Assembly (NCBI RefSeq): GCF_019429625.1
Contig: NZ_JAHXRW010000004.1
Location: 186,001-250,000, forward strand
DNA length: 64,000 nt
Direction: 5' to 3'
From: Celeribacter sp. PS-C1
GTDB lineage: Bacteria; Pseudomonadota; Alphaproteobacteria; Rhodobacterales; Rhodobacteraceae
Position 1 is the stretch's first letter; each line of letters opens with the position of its first letter. Shown here one piece after another: positions 35,268 to 44,864 of the stretch. The position numbers and the translations under genes are program-made. The notes under the pieces were generated by a model, which searched no databases, had not been told where the DNA came from, and saw nothing but the letters and a program-made list of their open reading frames with translations.

Positions 35268-37607
35268 TCAGGGCGCCGTCAGCCCGTATTTCTTGCGCAA
35301 GTCCGCCGCGACGGAATGTGCCATGTCTTTGAGTTCCGAGATCAGCCGCGGCGTCATGTCCCCTTCGGCGGTCGAGGTCATGAACGGGTTTTGCTGGGTC
35401 GAAATGAGAAACTTGATCGGAACATCCGGGACCGTCTCGACACCGATGCGCGTGGCATAGTGTTCGACAAAGGCTTGGCCGTAAGTGCCCGGATCGAATT
35501 GTGAGGCCGTCACAAACAGCGGGGCCTGCGGAACCTGATCGCCGCCGAACTTTTGCACGCTGAGCTTTTGAAACAGCGCATCGTTGAACGCGTTGAGCAA
35601 GTCCACGTCACGATTAAGACCTTCCGCCGTCTTGAAATTCAGCGTGTAGGCAATGATCGTCTGGTCCGATCCAAGTTGGCGGAACAGATCGCGCAACTCG
35701 GGGTCCGCAATGAGTTTTTCGACCAAGGCGTCATCACTCACAGGCACGATTTGATTGGCAATGAGCGCGCGCTCCGCTTCGATCTCCGCCTTTGTGCCGC
35801 CAGCACGCTCCGACGGAAGCCTTTGGAACGGTGTAACCGTGACCTCGTCATCCCGCGAAAATCCCGCAAGGAGGGCTGCGTAAAACCGTTTGGAGTTGAA
35901 CATGCATTTGGCGAGCAAGCGGCCATATCCGGTGCAATCCGTCGGGATGACGCTGTGCGACAGATAGACAGCGGCGGCGGCAGCGCCGGGTTTGGAACCT
36001 TCGATGCCGTACACCCCGACACTCGGCACCGTGCCGCCATGGAACACAACGGGGGCCGCGAAGGCGATCACATCGCGCATCGCACCATTGCGGTAGCACA
36101 GGGCGCCAGCGGCATAGGGAATGAAACCGGCCTTATGCGGATCGACCGTCACCGTGTCGCACCGGCCCAAGGCTTCGTATTGGCGCGTCACATAAGCGTT
36201 CAACTGCATGCCCGGCCCGAGGCCGATATCATGGGCAAAATTCGGGTCACTCGCGTTCGGGTTCTCGTTTTCGCCATCGGGCGCCTCAAAAACGCCAATG
36301 TATTTCGCATAGAGCCGCGCCTCTTCGTCACTCCCCGACAAGCCGTTGTCTTCGATGTACCGATCGAGTTTCGAGGGCCGAAGCATCGACGCAAAGTAAC
36401 CACCCCATGCGGCATCTGCATGGAGTGTGAATTCGAGACCCATCTGGCGATATTCATCGCGAATATCGGCGATCTCGCTCAAGGGATCGACGGCGCTTTC
36501 CTCGGTCGTCCCGATGACCGCCACGACCTCCAGAACCGGCCGCTTTTCGTCGAGGCATCGGTCGAGATGCCGCCGAAGTTCGATCACATCCATACGACCG
36601 TCGAGATCGACCGGGATCGGAAGAACCGAAGACCGGCCCAACCCCACCAAAGACGCCCCTTTTGGCCATGAATAATGCGCCGTCGCCGGCGCGAAGACGA
36701 CCGGGGCCGGCATATCCGGCAGATATTGACGGTAGAAGTCGATCAGCCCCAGATCCTGAACGGTCCGCCCTTTGATCGCCGTTTCAATCGCGCTCGCCTC
36801 GATGCCCGCCGCCGTCGTCATTCTGGACGACAGACCCACAGCCTCGTCCACAGGCAGGTTCAGAAGATCCCAAGTGTCGAGATCCAGCAAACGGCGCCGT
36901 CGACCATCCAAAGTCGTCACCGTCAAGGATTTCGCCGCCGCAAGAGTTTTGTCCTGACGGATCGCCGCGACCAGCGCGAGGGGCAGAAACTTCAGGTTGC
37001 GCGCGGCCCAAAGAGATTCCCCATTGGCGACACTCCCATCGCATGTGATATGCCCCCAAGGACGCGGCAGATCGGAGACTTCTTCGGGATCACGAAAGCC
37101 CAGCATCCGGCAAATGTCGTCGGACACCGCCATTTCCAAGAGGGTCGTCACCGGCGAGGCCTCGGTCGCGACATTGTTTTGGTTGTAGAGCAGACCTGCA
37201 AAATGCCCCACCACGGCGGGCAAGGTGGTGTCCCAATACATATGCGACTGATTGCGATAACTCGACAGCGGGATAGAGCCCTGCATGTGTGCGAGCATCT
37301 CTCCCAGCCTGTCCTCAATCAACGCGATGCCGCGGCTGTAGTGACTGTCCTGATCGGTAGCGAAGGCCTCCGGCGGGGCCATTCTCGGATCGTCCGGCTG
37401 GAAATCCCGACGGGCTTCGATGTTCGAGGAAATCGCCTGTCCGATCAGACGGCGGAGCGCGTCTTCGTTCTCGCCTTTCGGACCAACGAACCATGCGAGC
37501 GGCGACCCCACGGGCGAGAACCGGTCAAGGCTCAAACTGTCCCGATTGTATTTCCGAAACCGATCCATGGATTTGAACAGTGCTTCGCTTCTATGACCAT
37601 CTGACAT
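35268..37607 (-). CDS. Large PLP-dependent group II decarboxylase (glutamate/aromatic amino acid type)
   Basis: A fold-type I PLP decarboxylase, 779 aa. The cofactor-stacking His311 (HYSW), the Asp398 motif (HADAAWGGYF) and the Schiff-base Lys492 (DPHKAGFIPYAAG) are all present, as is the TCDGSVANGES loop (188-198). Typical glutamate or tyrosine decarboxylases have 460-620 residues. This one has an insertion between the His and Asp motifs, a charged insert near 415-465 and a long C-terminal part. The genomic setting with a glutaminase makes glutamate a reasonable substrate (giving GABA), but aromatic amino acids cannot be excluded. It is the first gene of the operon with the unknown protein and the cyclase. 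Confidence 0.88.
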   Translation of the reverse strand: MSDGHRSEALFKSMDRFRKYNRDSLSLDRFSPVGSPLAWFVGPKGENEDALRRLIGQAISSNIEARRDFQPDDPRMAPPEAFATDQDSHYSRGIALIEDRLGEMLAHMQGSIPLSSYRNQSHMYWDTTLPAVVGHFAGLLYNQNNVATEASPVTTLLEMAVSDDICRMLGFRDPEEVSDLPRPWGHITCDGSVANGESLWAARNLKFLPLALVAAIRQDKTLAAAKSLTVTTLDGRRRRLLDLDTWDLLNLPVDEAVGLSSRMTTAAGIEASAIETAIKGRTVQDLGLIDFYRQYLPDMPAPVVFAPATAHYSWPKGASLVGLGRSSVLPIPVDLDGRMDVIELRRHLDRCLDEKRPVLEVVAVIGTTEESAVDPLSEIADIRDEYRQMGLEFTLHADAAWGGYFASMLRPSKLDRYIEDNGLSGSDEEARLYAKYIGVFEAPDGENENPNASDPNFAHDIGLGPGMQLNAYVTRQYEALGRCDTVTVDPHKAGFIPYAAGALCYRNGAMRDVIAFAAPVVFHGGTVPSVGVYGIEGSKPGAAAAAVYLSHSVIPTDCTGYGRLLAKCMFNSKRFYAALLAGFSRDDEVTVTPFQRLPSERAGGTKAEIEAERALIANQIVPVSDDALVEKLIADPELRDLFRQLGSDQTIIAYTLNFKTAEGLNRDVDLLNAFNDALFQKLSVQKFGGDQVPQAPLFVTASQFDPGTYGQAFVEHYATRIGVETVPDVPIKFLISTQQNPFMTSTAEGDMTPRLISELKDMAHSVAADLRKKYGLTAP

Positions 37608-37679
37608 TCACTCGTCTCCCGTTCGCGTCGTCTCCAGCCGGGGAGACAAATCTGATTGCTGAAACCCTCTGTCGCGGGA

Positions 37680-39725
37680 TCAAAAATTCTCTATCTTCGG
37701 CGCTCTGAGGCTCCCTGCGGGCGTGAACCCTAAAAATGTCCCGTAGAAAGACAGTTCTTCCTCCAAGGATTGTCGTATCGTGTCGGCTTTGCGAAAGCCG
37801 TGACTTTCCCCCTCGTAGAACTCATAGGCCAAGGGCAGCTTGCGCGCGTTCATCTCGTCGATCAACACATGTGCCTGCTCCGGCGGCACCACCGGATCGT
37901 TCAACCCCTGAAAGAGAATGATCGGGCACGCGATATCACTCGCATGGAACAGCGGTGATCGGGCGCGAAAGAGCTTTGATGCCTCCGGGTATGGGCCCAC
38001 CAAAAGCTCCGCGTAATGCGCTTCGAGTTTGTCGGTGATCCGGGCAATCATTTCGAGATTAGAAATCCCGTAATAACTCGCGGCAACACTTAGCAAATCC
38101 GTGAAAGCGGCCAGAGCCAAGGTCGTATATCCGCCCGAACTGCCGCCGCGCGAGATGATCCGGTGCGGGTCAATCGCACCCTCTTGCGCAAGGGCTTTGA
38201 CAACCGCGACGCAATCCTCGACATCGACCTCGCCCCAACGTCCATACATGTCGCGGCGATAGCTTCGCCCAAAGCCGGTGCTTCCGCGATAATTGAGATC
38301 GGCGACCGCAAAGCCTCGGCTGGTGAAGAACTGAATGGTCAGATTGAGACTGGCGGAGGCCGCCGCTGTTGGACCGCCATGGACCAAGAGGATCAGAGGC
38401 GGCGCCTCGTCTTGCATGCCGTCATAGCGACTATTGCAAGGGGCGTAGTAAAACGCATGTGCGGTCGCATCCCCATCGGGTCCAGTCGGGAATGTCTTAG
38501 ACTTAGGGATCGAAATGCAGGCTTGAACAGTCTCTTCCAACGCAGGTGCCGTTTCGCGTAGACGCTCAAATTCGCCGGTTTTCGGGTCGAGCAGAATAAG
38601 GGCTGCTGGCTCCTGAAAAGACCCGCCGAGAAAGACGACGCGATCCTGAACAACATGCAGATAAGCGATGTCTGTGAAAGGGCAATCGACCTTTTCCGTC
38701 TCTCCGGTCTCCGGGTCAATGCACATCAGTGACCAAATTCCCGCCTCAGTCATCGCGGCGATGATCCGACCATCCGGAAGAAAATCGAAACTGGAGCCGC
38801 CGAGACGCCAAGGCGGGGCCCCGAACTCCGCAGGACGTTCCGTGATGGGCTGAAGCGTTCCCGAGCGCAGCTCACAGATATTGAGCCAGCGCTCGCCCTC
38901 GATTTCGACCTGATCCGAGAGCGCGCACAAAGTGCCTTCGGGGGACCATGTCGGCTGTCCGATCGCATCGTCCGAATAGCGCATCAGCTTTTTCAGAACC
39001 GGATTGAGGGTCGCGTCGATCTCATGGGCCGGCGCTCCGGCCACATGGGTGACGTCCCGAAGTTCGCCAGATGGGTCGACCTTGGCACACCAAAGCCGCG
39101 TGCCCTCCCATGGCATCGACGGATAGGACCACGACACCCAAGCAAGCTCAGTTCCATCGGGAGACAGGCGCGGCGCGGCGTAAAAGTCTTCGCCCTCCGC
39201 CAGAATGCGCGGCGCCTTAATCCCATCAAGATCCAGCGCGACGAGACTCTGACGCGGTTGCCCGTTTGTCAGCACCGTCTGCTCTTCCATGACGCAATAG
39301 ACGACGCGACGATCCGGATCGATTTCGTAATCCGCATAACTCGCCGCCGCTGGTGGCGTGATCGGGACAGGCACCTCGCCCACGTCCATTTTGTGGACTC
39401 TTTGATCAGAGGTCTTTGGAAAGGTCTCGGGTGAGAAGTGCGTAAACACGACGGTGCCGTTGCGCACCCCCATGGCCGCGCCGCCATAAGAGTTCACCAG
39501 CGCGCGCGCATTGAACCAGCGTGGCAGAATATCCTTCTGAGCGCCATCAGGAGTCTGACACATGATCGCACTGCGCCCCCCCTGATCCGGGCGCGTCTCA
39601 ATCCAGTAGATCGTATCGCGATCCACACAGACCTGTTCGATTTTCCGGCTATCCTCGACCAGCATTTGAGCAGAAATCGGGGACTCCCATGCGCCGTATG
39701 GGCAATGTTCAACACCAGTGCGCAT
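37680..39725 (-). CDS. Prolyl oligopeptidase-family serine peptidase (S9, acylaminoacyl/dipeptidyl peptidase type)
   Basis: A 681-aa peptidase without a signal peptide. The N-terminal 400 or so residues form a beta-propeller with WD/TolB-like repeats (LSPDGTELAWVSW, WSPEGTLCALSD, LPDGRIIAAM). The C-terminal alpha/beta hydrolase domain holds the triad: Ser530 (RGGSSGGY), Asp610 (GLNDPVVP) and His642 (ESHGF). It would cleave short peptides in the cytoplasm. It lies 72 bp upstream of the decarboxylase gene, on the same strand, so co-transcription is possible. Released amino acids could feed the glutaminase/decarboxylase module. Confidence 0.9.
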   Translation of the reverse strand: MRTGVEHCPYGAWESPISAQMLVEDSRKIEQVCVDRDTIYWIETRPDQGGRSAIMCQTPDGAQKDILPRWFNARALVNSYGGAAMGVRNGTVVFTHFSPETFPKTSDQRVHKMDVGEVPVPITPPAAASYADYEIDPDRRVVYCVMEEQTVLTNGQPRQSLVALDLDGIKAPRILAEGEDFYAAPRLSPDGTELAWVSWSYPSMPWEGTRLWCAKVDPSGELRDVTHVAGAPAHEIDATLNPVLKKLMRYSDDAIGQPTWSPEGTLCALSDQVEIEGERWLNICELRSGTLQPITERPAEFGAPPWRLGGSSFDFLPDGRIIAAMTEAGIWSLMCIDPETGETEKVDCPFTDIAYLHVVQDRVVFLGGSFQEPAALILLDPKTGEFERLRETAPALEETVQACISIPKSKTFPTGPDGDATAHAFYYAPCNSRYDGMQDEAPPLILLVHGGPTAAASASLNLTIQFFTSRGFAVADLNYRGSTGFGRSYRRDMYGRWGEVDVEDCVAVVKALAQEGAIDPHRIISRGGSSGGYTTLALAAFTDLLSVAASYYGISNLEMIARITDKLEAHYAELLVGPYPEASKLFRARSPLFHASDIACPIILFQGLNDPVVPPEQAHVLIDEMNARKLPLAYEFYEGESHGFRKADTIRQSLEEELSFYGTFLGFTPAGSLRAPKIENF

Positions 39726-40043
39726 AGTCCCTCCCCCCGAGCTCCAATCGCAACCACCTGATTGATATGCAAAACGCTACAGACAGAGGTGCTTTCGAGC
39801 AAGACCAAGCCCCGAAAGCCGCGCTTTTGAGGGGTGTTTTTTTAAATACGTTAAAAAATGTGCCGTTTGTGACCTGACTTTTATGACATCAGACGCATTA
39901 AACCCGCCGTGACTTGGCCGGTCATACAACCACCCATCAAGCGCAACGGCTGCGGAAACCGGACGGATGGGAATGTTTAAACAGGAAAGGACGCTCCGAA
40001 AAGCGCCCTCCCCTGTTTCGCTTTAATGACGGAGGCGCGCTCT
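39726..40043. terminator. Intergenic region holding a hairpin terminator for the BMP transporter operon (39979-40018)
   Basis: This 318-bp gap lies between two minus-strand operons. A composite hairpin at 39979-40018 has outer arms AAACAGG/CCTGTTT and an inner GC stem around a GAAA-type loop. It lies about 26 bp past the last permease stop and should end the BMP transporter transcript. The AT-rich stretch near 39830-39870 is the likely promoter area of the peptidase gene. No gene is visible. Confidence 0.5.
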
Positions 40044-40976
40044 TTAGCGCTCGCCCCGCACATAGGCCGCGCCAAGCGCCGCCGGCAACTTCGCATTACG
40101 TCCGGCAATCAGCAGGACAAGCATCACGGCGACAAAGGGCAGCATCTGGACCACATCGGTCGGGATCGCGACACCTGCAACCTGAAGCGCCGTCGCCGCC
40201 GACAGGCAGGCCCCGAACAGGACCGCGCCAAACAGAACCCAAAGCGGACGCCCGCGCGCCAACATCGCCAAGACGATACCGATGAAGCCGTTGCCATGCG
40301 TCATGAAAGGCACAAAGACACCCGCGCCAACGATGGACATAAAGGCCCCGCCGAGACCGACCATGCCGCCACAGGCCAGAACGGCAAAGCTCCGGATTGC
40401 CAGCACGTTTTGCCCGGCGGAATCCAGCGCCGCAGGTTTGTCCCCTGCCGCCTGCACAGCAAGTCCAAGATGGGTGCGGCGGTAGACATAGACGAGGATC
40501 GGCACGAGAGCGACGGCGAGATAGACCACGGGTTCGCGGTCAAACAGCGCCGGCCCGATGATCGGAATATCGGCCAAACCGGGGATGCGCCATGTGGCGA
40601 CATCCGACAGCCGCGGATAAAGACGGCTGAACTGCACATGATGCAAAAGCGCCGTGGCACCTTCGGCCCCGAGCGTCAAAGCGATCCCGATGACAATCTG
40701 GTTGAGGCCCATACGGACGCAAAACAGCACCATCAAGGACGAGACCAAGAGGCCCCCTAAAATGCCGCCCAGAAACCCAAGCCCCGTGCTTTCGGTGGCC
40801 CAAGCGATGTAGAAGCCGAGATAGGCGCCGCCGAGCATCATCCCCTCAATGCCAACGTTGAGCACGCCAGCCTTTTCCGAGAGTTGTTCGCCGAGACCCG
40901 CGAGCAAGAGAGGCACGCCGGCGGCGGCAATCCCTGCGATCAGGGCGATCAGGAAAGTATCCGTGAACAGGGTCAT
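40044..40976 (-). CDS. ABC transporter permease, BMP/nucleoside type (NupQ/YufQ-like)
   Basis: The second permease of the importer, 310 aa with about eight to ten membrane segments. The family motif VGIEGMMLGGAYLGF is at about 40-54, with GLGGAFMSI later. This branch of the RbsC/BMP-type permeases works with a large binding protein of the Med/PnrA group and transports nucleosides, purines or related heterocycles. It lies 1 bp after the partner permease gene and is the last gene of the operon. Confidence 0.9.
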   Translation of the reverse strand: MTLFTDTFLIALIAGIAAAGVPLLLAGLGEQLSEKAGVLNVGIEGMMLGGAYLGFYIAWATESTGLGFLGGILGGLLVSSLMVLFCVRMGLNQIVIGIALTLGAEGATALLHHVQFSRLYPRLSDVATWRIPGLADIPIIGPALFDREPVVYLAVALVPILVYVYRRTHLGLAVQAAGDKPAALDSAGQNVLAIRSFAVLACGGMVGLGGAFMSIVGAGVFVPFMTHGNGFIGIVLAMLARGRPLWVLFGAVLFGACLSAATALQVAGVAIPTDVVQMLPFVAVMLVLLIAGRNAKLPAALGAAYVRGER

Positions 40977-40977
40977 A

Positions 40978-42063
40978 TCAGGCTCCCGCTTTCTGGCGCT
41001 TGGCGCTGTAGTATTCGGAGACCGCGAGCATCACGAGCAGGATGCCGATGGTCACAAGAGTAAAGTAGTTTGGCACACCTGTGCGCCGTGCCGCACTTTC
41101 GGCCCCGATCGAGAGGATTGAGAACAGCCCGACAAATCCGATCGCCGCAAAACCGTTGAAGCGCGCAAGGAACACCAAAGGCACGATGGAGAGCGAATAG
41201 GCCGGATTCCAATCGGCCCGCACGTTGCCATATTGGCCGAGGATCGCTACGCCGCCCGAGAGCCCTGCGAGACCGCCCGAGATTGCAAAAACCATGACGG
41301 TCAGAAGCGGCACCGCGAGGCCCGCGTGCACCGCGGCGCTCGCATTGCCGCCGACCACCCTAAGACGGAGCCCGAAGGCCGTGCGGGTCATCACGAAATG
41401 CACCGCCAGAATGGCGACCAAACCAATGATCAGCCCGCTGGAAATCGTCGTGCCGAAGAGCGTTGGCAAACGGTCCTCGACCGCCAGCGTCCGGGTCTGT
41501 GGCACCGTGGTGCTCGGGTCCAGAAAGACGAGTTTCACCAGAACCGAGGCGAGCGAAATTCCGAGGAAATTCATCATCAGCGTTGTGATGATCTCGTTGA
41601 GCCCCTGATAGGCCCGCAGAAACGCAGGCAATAGCGCCCAAAGCCCCCCGAAGATGGCCGAGATGGCCGCCCCCGCCAAAAGTCCGAGCCAGACCGGCAC
41701 ATGTGGTGCCATCAAAGGTGTCGCTGCGGCACAAAACACCGCCCCGACAAGAAATTGCGCGTCGCCGCCCAAGTTCCAGATCCCCGCCCGAAAGGCGACA
41801 ATCAGAGAGGCGGCGATCAGCAACAAAGGCCCCATTCGGGTCAGCGTCGCCTGCACGCCGGTCGGCGACAAAAGTCCGCGCCCGAAGACATATCCGTAGT
41901 AGGAGAACGGATTCACTTTGAGGATCAAAAGGATCACGCCCGAGAGGATGAAGGCCATCAGCACCGGACCGAGGCTCATCAACAAGACCCCCGCGATGCT
42001 GCGCAGTTTCTGACGCATCTCGGTGGTTTGAACCGTGTCATCTGTCATGGTTTGAGTGTTCAT
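40978..42063 (-). CDS. ABC transporter permease, BMP/nucleoside type (NupP/YufP-like)
   Basis: The first permease of the importer, 361 aa. A soluble N-terminus of about 20 residues is followed by about ten membrane segments. The segments WNLGGDAQFLVGA (near 115) and LRAYQGLNEIITTLMMNFLG (near 160-178) are typical of this family. It overlaps the ATPase gene by 4 bp. The substrate is probably a nucleoside-like or pyridine heterocycle, to judge from the family and from the catabolic genes next door. Confidence 0.9.
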   Translation of the reverse strand: MNTQTMTDDTVQTTEMRQKLRSIAGVLLMSLGPVLMAFILSGVILLILKVNPFSYYGYVFGRGLLSPTGVQATLTRMGPLLLIAASLIVAFRAGIWNLGGDAQFLVGAVFCAAATPLMAPHVPVWLGLLAGAAISAIFGGLWALLPAFLRAYQGLNEIITTLMMNFLGISLASVLVKLVFLDPSTTVPQTRTLAVEDRLPTLFGTTISSGLIIGLVAILAVHFVMTRTAFGLRLRVVGGNASAAVHAGLAVPLLTVMVFAISGGLAGLSGGVAILGQYGNVRADWNPAYSLSIVPLVFLARFNGFAAIGFVGLFSILSIGAESAARRTGVPNYFTLVTIGILLVMLAVSEYYSAKRQKAGA

Positions 42064-43643
42064 TTTTCTGCCCCGCTCATCAGCGCCCCAATTTTATGGC
42101 GTGCGCCGTCTTCATTCTCGACAATGCCGGCGACCCGGCCCTGATCCATCACCGCGATGCGGTGACTGAGCTCCAGAAGTTCATCGAGTTCGGTGGAAAT
42201 CAGGATCACGGCAGCCCCGCTCTGCGCCGCCTCGCGAATGCGCATCTTGGTCGCCGCAATATTTGCGAGATCAAGCCCATAGGTCGGCTTCTCGAAAATC
42301 ACCACACGCGCGGCGCCCGCAAGCTCACGCGCCAGAAGCACCTTCTGGATATTGCCGCCCGAAAGTTTTCCAACGGGCGTGTCGATCGATGGCGTGCGAA
42401 TGTCGAATTCCTTGACCTTCTGGCGCGCATTTTCGCGGATCGCCTCGGGTTGTTCGATCCCGCCACGCCAATAAGGCGTCTGGCCGATTTCTTTCAGCAA
42501 GAGATTGATCGACATCGGAAATGTCCCGACCGTCCCTTCGCCGAGCCGATCGTCGGTGACGTATCTGAGGCCCTTTTCCCGGCGTTGCCCGATGGTCATT
42601 TTGTCAATGTAAGCGCCATCCAGAATGATCCGACCATCAGAGACCGGCGCCTGTCCGGCAATCGTCGAGGCCAGTTGCTTTTGACCGTTGCCATCAATTC
42701 CGGCGATGCCGAGAATCTCCCCCGGCCAGACCTTGAACTCGATATTCTCAAGCGGCACACGGCCCGATTTGGCATAGAGCGCCAACAATTCGAGCGTCGG
42801 CTTCGCGGATCGGTCCACCGTGGTCGCGTCGGGACGATCCCGTTCGCCAGTCGAGGCCTCGCGGGTGCCGAACATGAGCTGCACCACCGCATTCGTCGCC
42901 TCTTGCGGGTCAAGCGATTTGAGCTCCTCGGGGGAAAGCCCGCCAACCTTCTTGCCCAGACGCAGAACCGAAACCCGGTCCCCGTAGGCCACGGCCTCGT
43001 TGAGCTTGTGGGTGATAAAGACCACCGCCATCCCTTCGGCCGCCAGACGACGCATCAACTCGCCAAGACGTGCCGCATCATCGGGCGTGAGCATCGCTGT
43101 CGCCTCGTCGAGGATCAGAAAGCGCGCGCCGCGCATCAAGGCACGGGTGATTTCCGCTTGCTGGCGTTCGCCAAGCGAGAGATCCCCGGTCAGCGCCATG
43201 GGATCAAGGCGCACACCAATCCGCTCGGCGGCTGCGTTCATCACCTGGGCGGTGCCTTCGCGATCCGGCTTCTGCCACCACTTCCGTCCGAGCGTCGCAT
43301 TTTCAACCAACGTCAGACTCGGCACCAACATTGAGTGCTGGAACACCGTGGAAATCCCGATCTCAAGCGCCTCCCCCGGCGAACCGATCGGCTTCTCAAC
43401 CCCGTCGATCAAAATACGTCCGTCATCGGGCTGTTGCAGCCCGGAGAGCATGGAGACCAAGGTCGATTTTCCGGCGCCATTTTCCCCGAGAAGCACATGC
43501 ACCTCGCCAGCGCGGAACTCCATGTCGATGCTGTCATTGGCAATGATGCCCGGATAGCGCTTGGTCACCCCTTCAAAGGTGACAATCGGCGGGGCCTCCG
43601 TGCCGGAGGGAATATCGGTTGCGCGGGGATGTGCGTCTAACAT
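42060..43643 (-). CDS. ABC transporter duplicated ATPase, BMP/nucleoside type (NupO/YufO-like)
   Basis: A 527-aa chain with two ATPase domains. The N-terminal half has a full Walker A (LLGENGAGKST, 51-61), signature LSLGERQQ and Walker B near ILDEA. The C-terminal half has the degenerate Walker A GIDGNGQKQ and signature LSGGNIQK, the asymmetry usual for the sugar/nucleoside importer ATPases. It lies between the binding-protein gene (78-bp gap) and the first permease gene (4-bp overlap). Confidence 0.92.
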   Translation of the reverse strand: MLDAHPRATDIPSGTEAPPIVTFEGVTKRYPGIIANDSIDMEFRAGEVHVLLGENGAGKSTLVSMLSGLQQPDDGRILIDGVEKPIGSPGEALEIGISTVFQHSMLVPSLTLVENATLGRKWWQKPDREGTAQVMNAAAERIGVRLDPMALTGDLSLGERQQAEITRALMRGARFLILDEATAMLTPDDAARLGELMRRLAAEGMAVVFITHKLNEAVAYGDRVSVLRLGKKVGGLSPEELKSLDPQEATNAVVQLMFGTREASTGERDRPDATTVDRSAKPTLELLALYAKSGRVPLENIEFKVWPGEILGIAGIDGNGQKQLASTIAGQAPVSDGRIILDGAYIDKMTIGQRREKGLRYVTDDRLGEGTVGTFPMSINLLLKEIGQTPYWRGGIEQPEAIRENARQKVKEFDIRTPSIDTPVGKLSGGNIQKVLLARELAGAARVVIFEKPTYGLDLANIAATKMRIREAAQSGAAVILISTELDELLELSHRIAVMDQGRVAGIVENEDGARHKIGALMSGAEK

Positions 43644-43721
43644 GTTAGTCTCCAGTGTTGAGGACGGGCCCCGAAGGCAGGGCCCGCCCGTTTTCTTTCG
43701 CGGAGGAACGTCCGCCTGGCG

Positions 43722-44759
43722 TTACTCGCCTGTCACCAAGGCATGTACAGACTCCGCGTCGAAATGCGGCTCAACCACGACCTCGCCGGACACGATCTGA
43801 TCTTTCACGGCCATGACTTCGCCCCAGATGTCTTCGGGGATATGCGGGGATTTCAACAGAGCAACGGAACCGTCCTCAAGGTTGATGCCATAGTTGCGCG
43901 TGCCGAATTTGTCAGCGCGTATATCTTCGATCATCGCCTCGTAGACCGGGGTCAGATTCCAGAGCACGGAGGACAGGAGATACCCCTTGTCGATCGGAGT
44001 CTTGTCACCGATGACGTCGATGAACATGACCTTGCCACCGTCAGCAGCCGGGGTCGTCTCAACCGCCTGAAGCATCCCGAAGGACGAGCCGTTCCCCTGG
44101 CCAAAGATGATGTCGGCACCAGCAGCGATCAGCGATTCGGTGACGCGTTTGCCACCAGCCGCATCGGAATAGGCAGCCGGCCCGATCACCGCATAGCGGA
44201 TGACCAGTTCAGGATTCGTCGCCTTCACACCCTCGGCAAAGGCTGCGGACTGCGAGTTCCACGACGGCGGCTCACCGGAGGTTACGATGCCGACTGTGCC
44301 CGAACGGGTCATCTTCGCGGCCAGAACACCGGCCAGATAAGCCCCCTCGTGACCGGAAGCGGTGTAATCCACGACGGACCCTTCGGTCAGCGCACTCGGA
44401 CTGTCGACGATTGCCACTTTGACACCCGCCTCTGCCCCAATCTCGGGAGCGGCCGTGTTGTAGCCGCTGGCATGGGCGACGATCAGCCCCGGCTCTTCTT
44501 CGGCCAGTTCACGCAGGGTCGGACGCACATCGCCGTAGCCAAGGTTTTCGGCCACGATCACTTCGACACCAAGCGCCTCACCGGCCGCCACAGCGCCGTC
44601 GATCCCTTGTTGGTTCCAGCCGAAATCTGTGCCCGTCTCTGGCGTCAGAATGGCCAGAGAGGTGATCTCCTCGGCCAGCACAGCCGTGCTCATCCCGGTC
44701 GTAAAGGCAAGCGCGGTCATCAACCGCAATGCGCCCTTCGTGGTCTTTGTCATCATCAT
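43722..44759 (-). CDS. BMP family (Med/PnrA-like) substrate-binding protein
   Basis: The periplasmic binding protein of the importer, 345 aa. The N-terminus begins with three Met codons; GGAG lies 8 bases before the first at 44759, which I use. The Sec signal ends near VLAEE. The mature chain has the BMP pattern: an opening TDFGWNQQGIDGA segment, GHEGAYLAGVLAA and FGQGNGSSFG. Members bind nucleosides, purines and similar ligands. It is divergent from a small secreted protein. Proximity to the pyridine/B6 genes makes a B6-type vitamer a possible ligand. Confidence 0.9.
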   Translation of the reverse strand: MMMTKTTKGALRLMTALAFTTGMSTAVLAEEITSLAILTPETGTDFGWNQQGIDGAVAAGEALGVEVIVAENLGYGDVRPTLRELAEEEPGLIVAHASGYNTAAPEIGAEAGVKVAIVDSPSALTEGSVVDYTASGHEGAYLAGVLAAKMTRSGTVGIVTSGEPPSWNSQSAAFAEGVKATNPELVIRYAVIGPAAYSDAAGGKRVTESLIAAGADIIFGQGNGSSFGMLQAVETTPAADGGKVMFIDVIGDKTPIDKGYLLSSVLWNLTPVYEAMIEDIRADKFGTRNYGINLEDGSVALLKSPHIPEDIWGEVMAVKDQIVSGEVVVEPHFDAESVHALVTGE

Positions 44760-44864
44760 ATTTCGCTCCATCTGTTGACAAATTTTGTTTTTAGCTTTCC
44801 GTTTCCGTCGCACTCGCCCTGCTTTCGCCCGGCGAATTTCTTTCCCCCAATCGAGGATTCCATC

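Noticed and set aside
43743-44864. Upstream in-frame extension of the small secreted protein gene
   Set aside because: It is antisense to the BMP binding-protein gene; the signal peptide and ribosome site place the true start at the GTG at 44865.
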